DNA from: CAYVTZ01 sp964454685
Lineage (GTDB): Bacteria; Bacillota; Clostridia; Christensenellales; Christensenellaceae
Direction: 5' to 3'
Assembly: GCA_964454685.1 (NCBI GenBank)
Contig: CAYVTZ010000024.1
Coordinates: forward strand, 1 to 45,600
DNA length: 45,600 nucleotides
Made by a program: the position numbers and the translations under genes. Shown here piece by piece: positions 26,491 through 35,441 of this stretch. The notes beneath the pieces are model-generated. The model was not told the DNA's origin. It did not search any database and saw only the letters and a program-made list of their open reading frames with translations. Each line of letters begins with the position of its first letter. Positions within the stretch are counted from its first letter, which is position 1.

Positions 26491-27840
26491 ATGAAAAAAA
26501 TAAGTTTGATTCTTTTGACAGTATGCTTATTGATTGGGGTGTTTACAGGCTGCGCGCCGACAACGCCTGCGGTGGAAGCTCCGGCATCGGATGCGCCTGT
26601 GGCAGATGCCCCGGCAGCGGAGGCTCCGGCATCGGATGCACCAGCGCAGAGTGGTGATAAAGTAAAGCTAACCTTTTTGGCAAACGAACAGCCGCAGCTT
26701 CCCAGGGAACTCTGGCAGGAGATTGCAGACAAATATATGGCTGCGAATGAGAATGTTGAAATTGAGATGATCTATCAGCCGTCTGCGAATGTGACAGTAC
26801 GCGACCACGCAAAGACCTTGTTGGCGACCGATCAATTCCCGGACGTGATGGTGATGGCCTCCCCCGGGGACTTTGTGCCGTCGGGTGCACTGCTGCCCTT
26901 TGATGACGCGGATCTTGACATCATCCAAGAGCAATATATTTCCAAGATCGGCGGAAAAACGTATGTCGTGCCGTACAAAATCCAAGTGGGCGGCGCATTT
27001 TACAACAAGAAAATCTTTGAAGAGAACGGATTGAACGTTCCCAAAACATGGGATGAATTTGTTGCGGTGTGTGATGCGTTGGTGGCAAAGGGCATTACCC
27101 CGATTGCCATGGGCGTGAAAGATGGATGGCCGCAGTCGGTGCCCTTCTTCTGTGTGCAAACGGCAAACCTTTTGGCGAAAGACTCGAACTGGAACGCGAA
27201 GCGTATGGCAGGAGAGACCACATTTGCGGATTCTGCTGACTTTGTGAGCGGTGTTGAAATGTATAAAACGATGGCGGACAAATATATGCCGGAGGATCGT
27301 ACCAGCATCACATACACCCAAACGCTGGAGAAATTTTACAGTGGTGACGCAGCAATGTTCATCATGGGCAGCTGGACGCAGGGCGATGAAAAGACGATGG
27401 AACACGATTTTGAAGTGGGGTTCTTCCCTGTACCGAGTGTAAGCGGCGAAGCGATTCTGCCGTTGTGGACAAATGAAGGATTGGCGATCAGCGCAAAAAC
27501 AGAGCATCCGGACATCGCAAAAGACTTTGTAAGATTCTTCTTGAGCGAGCCGGAATTTGCTGCAAAGTTCCTTGAAATTGAGCAGTTATTCACGCCCTTG
27601 AAAGAGAATGTGGATTACAACAAAACAGAATTACACAAAGAAATTGAAGGCGTTTTGGCGCAAAGCAAGGGGATTTCGAACTTTTATGACGCAGTGGGCG
27701 ACAACACGTGGTTCCCTGGAGTGCAGGCATTGTTTGACAAGCTTTCGCTGGACATTGCATCCGACCCGAACTTGGATGTGAATGCGGCCATTGCTGATTT
27801 GGATAATGAATTTGAATTGATCCGCAGCAATCAAGAATAA
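26491..27840 (+). CDS. Extracellular sugar-binding lipoprotein (solute-binding family 1)
   Basis: 449 residues. Lipoprotein signal peptide with lipobox VFTGC (Cys21), then a low-complexity linker of repeated APASDAP/APAAEAP units (about residues 25-52), then a family 1 substrate-binding domain (TFLANEQPQLPRELWQEIADKY, VPYKIQVGGAFYNKKIFEENGL, FYSGDAAMFIMGSWTQGDE). It delivers a sugar or oligosaccharide to the permeases that follow. A TTGACA at 26426-26431 could be part of its promoter but no good -10 was found. A strong hairpin follows the stop, so it may be made in excess over the permeases. Confidence 0.92.
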   Translation: MKKISLILLTVCLLIGVFTGCAPTTPAVEAPASDAPVADAPAAEAPASDAPAQSGDKVKLTFLANEQPQLPRELWQEIADKYMAANENVEIEMIYQPSANVTVRDHAKTLLATDQFPDVMVMASPGDFVPSGALLPFDDADLDIIQEQYISKIGGKTYVVPYKIQVGGAFYNKKIFEENGLNVPKTWDEFVAVCDALVAKGITPIAMGVKDGWPQSVPFFCVQTANLLAKDSNWNAKRMAGETTFADSADFVSGVEMYKTMADKYMPEDRTSITYTQTLEKFYSGDAAMFIMGSWTQGDEKTMEHDFEVGFFPVPSVSGEAILPLWTNEGLAISAKTEHPDIAKDFVRFFLSEPEFAAKFLEIEQLFTPLKENVDYNKTELHKEIEGVLAQSKGISNFYDAVGDNTWFPGVQALFDKLSLDIASDPNLDVNAAIADLDNEFELIRSNQE

Positions 27841-27849
27841 CCACAGGAT

Positions 27850-27876
27850 ACGGGAGGCGAGACGCTCGCCTCCCGT
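27850..27876 (+). terminator. Intercistronic hairpin after the binding-protein gene
   Basis: A perfect 12-bp stem (ACGGGAGGCGAG with CTCGCCTCCCGT) on a 3-base loop, beginning 10 bases after the stop. Only TTTC follows, so it may stop part of the transcripts or protect the upstream mRNA, raising binding protein over permease. A later AACGGGAG carries the ribosome site of the next gene and shares the motif of the stem. Confidence 0.65.
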
Positions 27877-27898
27877 TTCAACAAACGGGAGAAATGCC

Positions 27899-28762
27899 AT
27901 GATAAAACTGAAACGAAATTTGGGAGATGCAGCGTTTTTTACTCCCGCAATGCTCATCTATGTACTGTTTATGATTGTACCCATTGTGGTGACATTTTAC
28001 TTTAGCTTTACCAACTGGGATGGTATCAGCGAATCTTATAAATTTGTGGGTTTCAAAAACTTTGTGAATTTGACAAAAGACAAAAGTTTTTTTGGTGCGA
28101 TGCAAACCACGCTGATTTTGACAGTAGTACATGTTCTGCTGGTGAATGTCGGGGCAATCTTCATCGCAATCTGGATGGACAAGAAGCGCAGAGTATATAA
28201 TTGGTCCAAAGCCATTATCTTTGTTCCGGCGATGCTAAGCCCGGTGGTGGTGTCCTTTATTTGGTCGTACATGACACAAGGGGATGGAGGGATCATCAAC
28301 ACAATACTAAACGGTATTGGATTTCCGCCTGTCAACTTTTACGGATCTCCACTTGCGACGACACTGACGGTCACTTTCGTGATTTCGTGGGCTGCACTTG
28401 GATTTTATGTGACCATTTACGACGCTGCACTGAAAACCATTCCAGAGGAGCTGTATGAAGCCGCAACGGTGGACGGTGCGGGACAGATGAAGCAGATTTT
28501 TCGAATTACCATTCCGCTGTTAACACCGGGGCTCACGGTTGGGTTGATTATGTCTCTTATCAATGGCTTGAGGATGTATGACTTTGTGAAGATCATGACA
28601 CCAAAGTCTATTTCCACGGTGGCGGTCAATGCCGTGGATCGCATGACGGAATATAATATGATGGGATATGCCTGCGCAATCGTACTGGTCTTGTTTTTGG
28701 CAACCGTGCTGGTTTCCTGCCTCCAACTGTTCCTGATGAAGAAAAAGGAGGTCAAATACTGA
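27899..28762 (+). CDS. Sugar ABC permease, MalF type
   Basis: 287 residues with six membrane segments. Starts LGDAAFFTPAMLIYVLFMIVPIVVTFYFSF; the EAA loop that docks on the ATPase reads EELYEAATVDGAGQMKQIFRITIPLL. It is one of the two channel subunits, with the protein encoded next (1-base overlap). Confidence 0.93.
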   Translation: MIKLKRNLGDAAFFTPAMLIYVLFMIVPIVVTFYFSFTNWDGISESYKFVGFKNFVNLTKDKSFFGAMQTTLILTVVHVLLVNVGAIFIAIWMDKKRRVYNWSKAIIFVPAMLSPVVVSFIWSYMTQGDGGIINTILNGIGFPPVNFYGSPLATTLTVTFVISWAALGFYVTIYDAALKTIPEELYEAATVDGAGQMKQIFRITIPLLTPGLTVGLIMSLINGLRMYDFVKIMTPKSISTVAVNAVDRMTEYNMMGYACAIVLVLFLATVLVSCLQLFLMKKKEVKY

Positions 28763-29595
28763 TGATAGCAATCAAAGAAAAAAGAAGGAGCATGGTGGGT
28801 CAGACGCTGGCGATTGCATTTGTGATTGTGTATGCAATTCCGCTGTATGTAGCATTGGTCAACGCGTTCAAACCTTATGCGGATATTGTGCAGTCTCCAC
28901 TTTCACTCCCCTTTCACTTTACACTGGACGGGTTTGTGAAGGCATGGGAAAAGGCAAACATTTTGGGGCTGTATGGCAACAGCATTTTGATTACGGGATT
29001 ATCCTTGCTGGTGCTGGTGCCGACGGCGGCGATGGCGGCGTACATTGTGACGCGCAAGCAGTCCAAATTTTATCGTTTTTTATACATCTTCCTGCTGCTG
29101 GGGCTGATGGTTCCGGCGCAAATGCTGGTGATTCCCAGCATTCAGACGCTAAAAGTGTTCGGACTGCTGAAAACGCATGCCGGTATGGTGCTGTTTAACG
29201 CGGCAGTGTATATGAGTGTGAGCTTTTTCTTATATGCTGAGTTTTTTAAAACGCTGCCGCATTCTTTAGAGGAGGCGGCGATTATTGACGGTGCGAATCG
29301 ATTTACGGTTTTTTCCAAGATACTGTTTCCGCTGCTGAAGCCAACGACGGCGACTGTGGTGATTTTTTCAGGAATGTGGATTTGGAATGACTTTTTGCCG
29401 CCGTTGTACATTTTGGACGATAAAACAGGCAGCACGATCACAACAGGGATATATCGCGCGATCGGGCGATACACGACCGATTGGGACATTGTGTTTGCTG
29501 CTGTATTGCTGGCATCCATTCCCATGCTGATTGTGTACATCTGTTTGCAGAAACAGTTTGTGAAAGGAATGGCGGCGGGTGCAATTAAAGGATGA
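28762..29595 (+). CDS. Sugar ABC permease, MalG type
   Basis: 277 residues with six membrane segments and the EAA loop SLEEAAIIDGANRFTVFSKILFPLLKP. The C-terminus QFVKGMAAGAIKG is typical of MalG-like subunits. The start at 28762 shares one base with the stop of the MalF-type gene, and its AAGGAGG site lies inside that gene. Confidence 0.93.
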   Translation: MIAIKEKRRSMVGQTLAIAFVIVYAIPLYVALVNAFKPYADIVQSPLSLPFHFTLDGFVKAWEKANILGLYGNSILITGLSLLVLVPTAAMAAYIVTRKQSKFYRFLYIFLLLGLMVPAQMLVIPSIQTLKVFGLLKTHAGMVLFNAAVYMSVSFFLYAEFFKTLPHSLEEAAIIDGANRFTVFSKILFPLLKPTTATVVIFSGMWIWNDFLPPLYILDDKTGSTITTGIYRAIGRYTTDWDIVFAAVLLASIPMLIVYICLQKQFVKGMAAGAIKG

Positions 29596-29609
29596 TGGGA
29601 GAAGCGAAA

Positions 29610-30659
29610 ATGAATGACCTAATGGACTTGGCAATGCGTAAAAGAGGTGTACAAAGCCGTGCAATCACACCGGAGAACCCGACGGGAGAAAAGGGCATGG
29701 GCGGCCGCGCAAAGCAAGGAATGGGCGCAGACTGTGCCGGTGCGATGGGCGTGGGATGGAAGATCGCGCCCAGCATTGAAATTGGTGTGGGAGAGACGGC
29801 TACGCTTGCGGTAATAGATGGAAGCGGTGTCGTACAAAGTATATGGTTTGGTGGTGTGGTATGCCGTGAATATATCTTGAAATTCTACTGGGAGGAAGAA
29901 GAGATACCCGCGGTGGTATGCCCGCTACCTGACTTCTTTGCGTGCGGTTGGTTGAGAGGCACCTTTGAGAATTGGAACAGCGGACCGTTTGAAACGCTTG
30001 CGTCTGCTGCAGTGACGGTTGCGCCGAACAAGGGATTGAACTGCTTTTGGGCAATGCCTTTTCGCAAGAAGTGCAGGATCATGGTGACAAACAACAGCCG
30101 CAGACCGTATGTTTGCTATTATCAAATCAACTACTGCCTGTGTGAGGTTGCGGCGGATGCGGCGTATTTTCACGCGCAATATCACGCATCTGTGCCGGTG
30201 GTTGCGGGAGAGGTGCACACCATCTTGGACGGTGTACAAGGTGGGGGCCATTATGTGGGAACTGCGCTTTCGGTAGGACTCAATGGCGATGACCGCTGGT
30301 GGGGCGAGGGAGAAGTTAAGTTTTATTTAGATGGAGATGATGTGTTTCCTACTATTTGCGGGACGGGCACGGAGGATTATTTCGGCGGGTCGTTTAACTG
30401 GGAGGTGGAGGGGAAATATGTAACTTACACCGCGCCTTATTTGGGGATGCACTACTACGCAAAACCAAACGGGCTGTATGACATCCAACCGCGCTTTTCC
30501 ATGTATCGATGGCATATTGCGGATCCGATCTATTTTGAGCAAGACATTCGCGTGACCATTCAAGACCTTGGCTGGCAGGAATTTGACGAAGGAAGGCATT
30601 ATTTGCAACGCAGAGACGACATACATTCCGTGGCGTATTGGTATCAGACAGGAAAATGA
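29610..30659 (+). CDS. GH172-family (DUF2961) glycoside hydrolase
   Basis: 349 residues from ATG 29610, which has GGGAGAAG in place; ATG 29592 overlaps the permease stop and is an alternative. Blocks typical of DUF2961: VVQSIWFGG near residue 75, the long middle beta-sandwich part with YYQINY, GGGHYVGTALSV, GEGEVKFYLDGDD and GTGTEDYFGGSFNW, where the Glu residues are probable catalytic residues. Characterised GH172 enzymes act on alpha-fructofuranosides (difructose dianhydride formation) or arabinofuranosides. There is no signal peptide, so it should act in the cytoplasm on imported oligosaccharide. The real substrate cannot be read from sequence. Confidence 0.82.
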   Translation: MNDLMDLAMRKRGVQSRAITPENPTGEKGMGGRAKQGMGADCAGAMGVGWKIAPSIEIGVGETATLAVIDGSGVVQSIWFGGVVCREYILKFYWEEEEIPAVVCPLPDFFACGWLRGTFENWNSGPFETLASAAVTVAPNKGLNCFWAMPFRKKCRIMVTNNSRRPYVCYYQINYCLCEVAADAAYFHAQYHASVPVVAGEVHTILDGVQGGGHYVGTALSVGLNGDDRWWGEGEVKFYLDGDDVFPTICGTGTEDYFGGSFNWEVEGKYVTYTAPYLGMHYYAKPNGLYDIQPRFSMYRWHIADPIYFEQDIRVTIQDLGWQEFDEGRHYLQRRDDIHSVAYWYQTGK

Positions 30660-30685
30660 TCCGTGCACTGAAATCTTAAATCCAG

Positions 30686-30691
30686 TATAAT
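30686..30691 (+). promoter_or_regulatory. Possible -10 box of the two-component operon
   Basis: A perfect TATAAT lies 30 bases before the start of the histidine-kinase gene. The matching -35 is poor, so this could be an activated promoter or chance. Confidence 0.3.
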
Positions 30692-30720
30692 TGAGTAATG
30701 ACGAACGAAGAAAGGCTGTT

Positions 30721-32490
30721 ATGAAAAAAAGAGTGCTTAGTAAATTTGTCATAAAGTTATTCTGGTGCTTTTCTGCGATTACCATTACGGCGATTTTAAT
30801 TGCGTCTAATTTCATTTTTCGCACATCGGTGGAGAACATTGTGAGTGCGGAGGCACGTGTGGAGCAAGAGGTCAGTAATCAATTTGCCAAAGAGCTTTCG
30901 CAGAAGTTTGATTCTCTGAAAGAAGTGGTGAGCAGGCTTTACTATGCCTCTGTGCGCATTAACGATCAAGACATCAGCGTGGTGGAAACGATCCGTAAGC
31001 CGGCCGAACCGGAGGACTACTCCAAAATTGAAGAAGGCATTTTGGCGTATTTGCGCACCATAATGGGGGTGCACTCGGATATTGCGGATTTAACCGTGAT
31101 CGACTTTAAAAAGGATCAGGTTTATTTTGTCTCCAACACGCCGTACCGCTCGCTCAAAGATAGTCAGGCTTTTTTACAGAGTGAATTTGTGCAGGAAGTG
31201 CGCAACGGCGGCGCGGTGATGGGCATTACTGACGTCTATCAACCGGATTACTATGCGCGATATAATGGTACGGTTTCGGATGTATTCAGTTTGCATATCA
31301 ACCTGTTCGATACGGCTGTGATGGAGCTGCAGCAGCCGATTGGCGCGATTATCATGAGTATTGAACCGCGCATGTTTGCCTCTATGTATGGCGCGATGAA
31401 TAGCGGACCAAATGGGCAGATGCGTGTGGTGAGAGATGACGGCTATGTTTATTATGACTCGGCGCTGCCGGGAGAATATGGCGTATTTCCGCTGGAACAA
31501 GCGCAGGGTAAGCTTGCTTTTGAGCAAACCATTTCAAAAATGCCACTTCGCGCAACCAATTATGTAGATACGCAGGCGATAGAACGCGAGGTATATGATA
31601 AGATCATTAAGGACAGCCTAGGGATTACGCTGTTCATTGTTGCAGCGACATTTGTCGTCAGCCTGATTACGTCGAAGCTGTTTGATCAGCGTATTTCGCG
31701 CATTACGCGGCACATTGAGGTGATTCGTAACGGTGTGTTTGACCAGCCGATTGACGTAAGGCAGAAGGACGAACTGGGTGTGATCGAAAGCGAGCTAAAT
31801 GAGATGTGCTCTACGATCTCCGAAAACCTGGATACAATCGTTGCGATGGAGTTAAGCGCAAAAGACGCGGAGTTGCGATCGTTGCAGGCGCAAATCAACC
31901 CGCATTTTATGTACAATACATTGGAATCCATTCGCGCAATGGCGACGATTGAGCGAGGAACTCAAACAGCGCGTATGGTTTCGGTTTTGGGTGACTTGTT
32001 TCGATGGAACATTAAAGTGAAAAGTCAATTTGTGAGTTTGAAAAAGGAGTTTGAGTTTGTGAGGCTCTACCTGCAACTGCAAGAGATCCGATTTGAGAGC
32101 AGCTTTGAAGTGTGCATTACATTACCGCAGCAGTGGGAAAAGGCATCGGTGCCTAAGCTGATTTTGCAGCCCATTGTGGAGAATGCGATTTATCATGGAT
32201 TTGCGGGTCTGCAGAAAGGGATACTGGATATCCAAGTGACGGGCGACGAAGAGGAACTGGTGATTCTGGTTCGAGACAATGGTGTGGGAATGGACGAGCA
32301 GACCATGCAGCGCGTATTGAATTTGAATGAGCTGACGAATGGGTCAGAGATGTACAGCATTGGGGTGCAAAATGTGAACCACCGTTTAAAGCTGATGTAC
32401 GGGAATCGGTATGGGGTGGAAATTGAGAGCGAAATTGGAAAGGGAACGACAGTGAGCGTGCATGTTCCACTGCTGTTTATGAATGAATAA
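30721..32490 (+). CDS. YesM-type sensor histidine kinase
   Basis: 589 residues from ATG 30721 (GAAAGG before it). Membrane segment at about 12-33, an extracytoplasmic sensor of about 260 residues, a second membrane segment near 300-322, a HAMP linker, then the His_kinase domain with phosphoacceptor H395 in QINPHFMYNTLE. The ATP-binding part shows VENAIYHG, RDNGVGMD and GVQNVNHRLKLMYG. Kinases of this class sense sugars outside the cell, often with the solute-binding protein, and pass phosphate to the AraC-type regulator encoded next (8-base overlap). Confidence 0.92.
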   Translation: MKKRVLSKFVIKLFWCFSAITITAILIASNFIFRTSVENIVSAEARVEQEVSNQFAKELSQKFDSLKEVVSRLYYASVRINDQDISVVETIRKPAEPEDYSKIEEGILAYLRTIMGVHSDIADLTVIDFKKDQVYFVSNTPYRSLKDSQAFLQSEFVQEVRNGGAVMGITDVYQPDYYARYNGTVSDVFSLHINLFDTAVMELQQPIGAIIMSIEPRMFASMYGAMNSGPNGQMRVVRDDGYVYYDSALPGEYGVFPLEQAQGKLAFEQTISKMPLRATNYVDTQAIEREVYDKIIKDSLGITLFIVAATFVVSLITSKLFDQRISRITRHIEVIRNGVFDQPIDVRQKDELGVIESELNEMCSTISENLDTIVAMELSAKDAELRSLQAQINPHFMYNTLESIRAMATIERGTQTARMVSVLGDLFRWNIKVKSQFVSLKKEFEFVRLYLQLQEIRFESSFEVCITLPQQWEKASVPKLILQPIVENAIYHGFAGLQKGILDIQVTGDEEELVILVRDNGVGMDEQTMQRVLNLNELTNGSEMYSIGVQNVNHRLKLMYGNRYGVEIESEIGKGTTVSVHVPLLFMNE

Positions 32491-33685
32491 GATGTTTCGA
32501 GTTGTGATTGTGGATGATGAAAAGCTGGTATGTCGAGGACTGGTTGAAGGTGTGGATTGGTCGCAATATGACATGGAAGTGGCGGGCGTTGCGCACAACG
32601 GCGGTGAAGGTTTGAAGTTGCTTGAGGAGCTATGTCCGGATTTGATCGTGACGGACATGCGCATGCCTGTGATGGATGGGCGTGCTCTGATCCGTGAGGT
32701 TCGCAAACGCGACAAAAATCTGCCGATTCTGGTGATTTCAGGGTATGATGACTCGGAATACTTGATTGAATCCATTCGGCATGGAGTGCACAGCTATTTA
32801 CTAAAGCCGATTGACAGCGAGGAATTGCGTGGAGCGTTGAGCGCGATTGCAAAGATGCTGAAGGAATCCAGCAAGCAACAGACGCTGCTGCACCAGGCAT
32901 CTTCCATGCTTCAAAAAACAACGTTGCAACGAGTGTTTGACGGGGAAATCTTGCAAAAAGAATTTGAAGAAAAAGCTCAGGTGTTGGGATTTGATATTGG
33001 CCATCCGCCATACTGCCCTGCCTTTATTGAAATCGATAATCAAATGACGGTGGAAGAGGGAATGGAGGATTTGGGTGTTTTCGTTGTGGAAAACATTTGC
33101 AATGAAATACTCAACGAGGAGCAGATCGGTATTTGCGCGCCTTATGGAAAGCATGGACTGGGCGTTTTTTGCCATTCGCTGTCCATGCAGCGCAAGCAAT
33201 GGATGGAGGATCAGTTTCAAACAATAGACGAGTATGTTTTGCGCAACTTTGGGTTTCGAATCGACTGGAAGATCGGGGAGACGGTGGAGTGTTTGGAGCT
33301 GATTCGCGAGTCCTTTCAGCATGCGCATACGATGTTGCTGCAAGAATCGCAAGCTCGTTTAAATCAGTATTCACATACAACGCGCAAGGTGATTGAATAT
33401 GTTGAACAAAACTATCAGTCCAACCTTACGTTAAAAGAGATCAGTGAAGCATTGTTTTTGAACACGGCATATTTGGGGCAACTGTTTAAAAAAGAGTATG
33501 GTTGCAGCTTTAACGAGTGTGTCAACAACTACCGTGTGCAGCGTGCATGTATGCTGCTACACCAAACCAATTTCAAGATTTATGAAGTTGCAAACATGAC
33601 GGGTTTTCCGGACAGCAGATATTTCATCTCTATTTTCAAAAAGTATATGGGGAAGACGCCGAGTGAATTTCGCAGCGAGGATTAG
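32483..33685 (+). CDS. YesN-type response regulator with AraC-family DNA-binding domain
   Basis: 400 residues. N-terminal receiver: VVIVDDEK, phosphoacceptor D58 in IVTDMRMPVMDG, and LLKPID near residue 112. A middle linker of about 170 residues has no named domain. The C-terminal two-helix AraC domain runs from VIEYVEQNYQSNLTLKEISEAL to YFISIFKKYMGKTPSEFR. It probably activates the transporter and GH172 genes on the same strand in response to the sugar. It overlaps the kinase gene. Confidence 0.93.
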   Translation: MNKMFRVVIVDDEKLVCRGLVEGVDWSQYDMEVAGVAHNGGEGLKLLEELCPDLIVTDMRMPVMDGRALIREVRKRDKNLPILVISGYDDSEYLIESIRHGVHSYLLKPIDSEELRGALSAIAKMLKESSKQQTLLHQASSMLQKTTLQRVFDGEILQKEFEEKAQVLGFDIGHPPYCPAFIEIDNQMTVEEGMEDLGVFVVENICNEILNEEQIGICAPYGKHGLGVFCHSLSMQRKQWMEDQFQTIDEYVLRNFGFRIDWKIGETVECLELIRESFQHAHTMLLQESQARLNQYSHTTRKVIEYVEQNYQSNLTLKEISEALFLNTAYLGQLFKKEYGCSFNECVNNYRVQRACMLLHQTNFKIYEVANMTGFPDSRYFISIFKKYMGKTPSEFRSED

Positions 33686-33725
33686 CGGAGGCGCGTTTGA
33701 GGAAAACATGATATCCGGATGACGG

Positions 33726-33749
33726 ACGGCAGGGAACCATCTCTGCCGT
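33726..33749 (+). terminator. Rho-independent terminator of the sugar module
   Basis: ACGGCAG and CTGCCGT pair around a 10-base loop, followed by TTGTGCTTTTTG. It lies 40 bases after the response-regulator stop. Confidence 0.75.
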
Positions 33750-33804
33750 TTGTGCTTTTTGTGGCTTCTTGGTGTCCGGTTTTGTGCCGCTTACCGCGAA
33801 ACGG

Positions 33805-33833
33805 TTGAGGAAAATGCCGCAGATGCTTATAAT
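33805..33833 (+). promoter_or_regulatory. Promoter of the LytTR operon
   Basis: TTGAGG, 17 bases, TATAAT, ending 20 bases before the ATG at 33854. GGAGGAG serves as ribosome site. Good match to a housekeeping sigma promoter. Confidence 0.7.
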
Positions 33834-33853
33834 GACCATGGAGGAGTTGCAAG

Positions 33854-34288
33854 ATGGATATTCAGATGATAGAACACTTAAAAGAGACGTTGCGCGTGGT
33901 GATTTATTGTGGAAAAATTGATGAGGAAGTCATACGACTGAAACATCACATTGAACTGTTTGAGCAAAAGATACAAGCAAAAAAGGGGAGCGATTATCAC
34001 TTCATCCATTCGTCGGAAATACTCTATTTTGAATCCGTAGACAATCGAACATTTTTATACACAAACGACGACGTAATGGAGATCAAGCAGAGACTGTATG
34101 AATTAGAATACATTCTGCCGGATCAGGATTTCACCAGAATTTCGAAATCGCTGATTGTGAATATCAATAAAATCAGTGCGCTCAAACCGGAGCTGAATCG
34201 CACTATTTTAGCGACGATGTGTAATGGAGAACGTCTTTGCATATCCCGGAATTATGTAAAGCCATTGCGAAAGCTCTTATCAGTTTAG
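33854..34288 (+). CDS. LytTR-domain DNA-binding regulator
   Basis: 144 residues. The LytTR domain fills the C-terminal 100 residues: YHFIHSSEILYFESVDNRTFLYT, then DFTRISKSLIVNINKI and ICISRNYVKPLRKLL-like end (read CISRNYVKPLRKLLSV). There is no receiver domain, only a short helical N-terminus. Stand-alone LytTR regulators are typically paired with a DUF3021 membrane protein, as here, which probably holds the regulator inactive at the membrane. The DUF3021 gene starts 9 bases downstream. Confidence 0.88.
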   Translation: MDIQMIEHLKETLRVVIYCGKIDEEVIRLKHHIELFEQKIQAKKGSDYHFIHSSEILYFESVDNRTFLYTNDDVMEIKQRLYELEYILPDQDFTRISKSLIVNINKISALKPELNRTILATMCNGERLCISRNYVKPLRKLLSV

Positions 34289-34297
34289 GAGGCAGTC

Positions 34298-34762
34298 ATG
34301 AGAGACAAAAAGAAAGATGTGATTCAATTTTTGACGTGGATGAGGAATGGGACTGCGTTTGCTGTGACATGGATGCTTATTTTGGTACTGCTGTATTGCC
34401 AAATGTTTCGGTATCAAACGATTCCGGCAAACGATTTGACCAAAATGCTGCTGTTGATGGTGGGAGGGGTTTTCATATTCTGTTTGTTTTTTGCGCGGCT
34501 TTTTTTCAAAAAATGGAGCTTTATCAAAAGATTGACCTGCTTTATGATCTTGATTGCGCTATACGAATGTGCAGGGTTTTACTGGGTTGGCATTTTTACA
34601 GAGAAAGGAACCATTGCACAATGGCTGATCTTTTTTGGGATCGTCTTTGGATTATACGGCTGCTGCATTGCGATATACCAGCGATATAGCAAGAAGCAAG
34701 GCGCGATTTACACGCAGGCGTTACAAAAATACCAACAGCAAAGGAGTGCCACAGATGAATAA
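34298..34762 (+). CDS. DUF3021 membrane protein
   Basis: 154 residues with four membrane segments and a cytoplasmic tail rich in Gln (SKKQGAIYTQALQKYQQQ). Size, topology and position after the LytTR gene match DUF3021, whose members act as inhibitors of the neighbouring LytTR regulator. TTAGGAGGCA gives a strong ribosome site. It overlaps the next gene by 8 bases. Confidence 0.82.
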   Translation: MRDKKKDVIQFLTWMRNGTAFAVTWMLILVLLYCQMFRYQTIPANDLTKMLLLMVGGVFIFCLFFARLFFKKWSFIKRLTCFMILIALYECAGFYWVGIFTEKGTIAQWLIFFGIVFGLYGCCIAIYQRYSKKQGAIYTQALQKYQQQRSATDE

Positions 34763-35441
34763 AGAACAGTTGCGATCCGCGTTGCAGGAGTTGAGAACAG
34801 ACAACATTAAAAAACAAAAAAGAGGATTACACTTTATTCTGGCTTCTGTTTTCATCTGGGCTGCCATTTGGATGATTCACGCATCTTCTATCTCGATATC
34901 CGCAAAAAACTTAGGGACTTTTTTGTGCTCGACGCTGCTGGTTCCGTTGGCATATTGGATCTCCAAGCTTTTGAAGATTGATTTTCGCAACACGGACAAT
35001 CCGTTGACCGGCTTGGGCTTGCTGTTTGCGCTGAACCAGATGTTATACATTTTAATTGTCATGTGGGTGTATGCGGCTGTTCCGGAAAAAATGCTGATGG
35101 TTTACGCTATGATTTTTGGTGCGCATTTGCTACCATTTGGATGGATTTACCAATCAAAAAGCTACTACGTGTTTTCGGTTGTAGTTCCTATTGCGGCTTT
35201 GCTGCTGGGGTTATCTGCCTCACCTGCCGTTGTGGCAATGTTTATGCTTGCCATAGAGATTATTTTCAGCATTAGACACATCAGTATTAGGAGCATAGAC
35301 GCATCCATATTTAAGGCAACGTACAAACTTGGGGTGGCGGCTCAACCAGCCGCCGATTGCTTGTTGATTTCCACATACTCCGCTAAGCGGCGCAGCTCGT
35401 CGGAAAACTTAAACTTCACACTGATGTTGCCGCCCTCATAA
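34755..35441 (+). CDS. DUF7010-like membrane protein, 3' end replaced by the mobile element
   Basis: The gene starts at ATG 34755 with AAGGAGTG before it. The first 190 or so residues are a plausible DUF7010-type protein: KKQKRGLHFILASVFIWAAIWMI at the start and about five membrane segments. From about 35330 the frame continues into sequence that belongs to the antisense of the recombinase gene (residues AADCLLISTYSAKRRSSSE), stopping at 35441. The natural end therefore has probably been exchanged by insertion of the element, giving a chimeric tail of about 35 residues. Whether the protein still works is unknown. Confidence 0.6.
   Translation: MNKEQLRSALQELRTDNIKKQKRGLHFILASVFIWAAIWMIHASSISISAKNLGTFLCSTLLVPLAYWISKLLKIDFRNTDNPLTGLGLLFALNQMLYILIVMWVYAAVPEKMLMVYAMIFGAHLLPFGWIYQSKSYYVFSVVVPIAALLLGLSASPAVVAMFMLAIEIIFSIRHISIRSIDASIFKATYKLGVAAQPAADCLLISTYSAKRRSSSENLNFTLMLPPS
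35336..35354 (-). terminator. Hairpin over the recombinase stop codon, next to the element end
   Basis: GGCGGCT and AGCCGCC form a 7-bp stem on a 5-base loop that covers the TGA of the recombinase gene. No T-run follows. It may shield the recombinase mRNA end or belong to the attachment site. Confidence 0.45.

Noticed and set aside
26563..26646. GC-rich repeats at the start of the binding-protein gene as an independent repeat element
   Set aside because: They encode the APASDAP-type linker after the lipobox, a normal low-complexity spacer in lipoproteins of this class.
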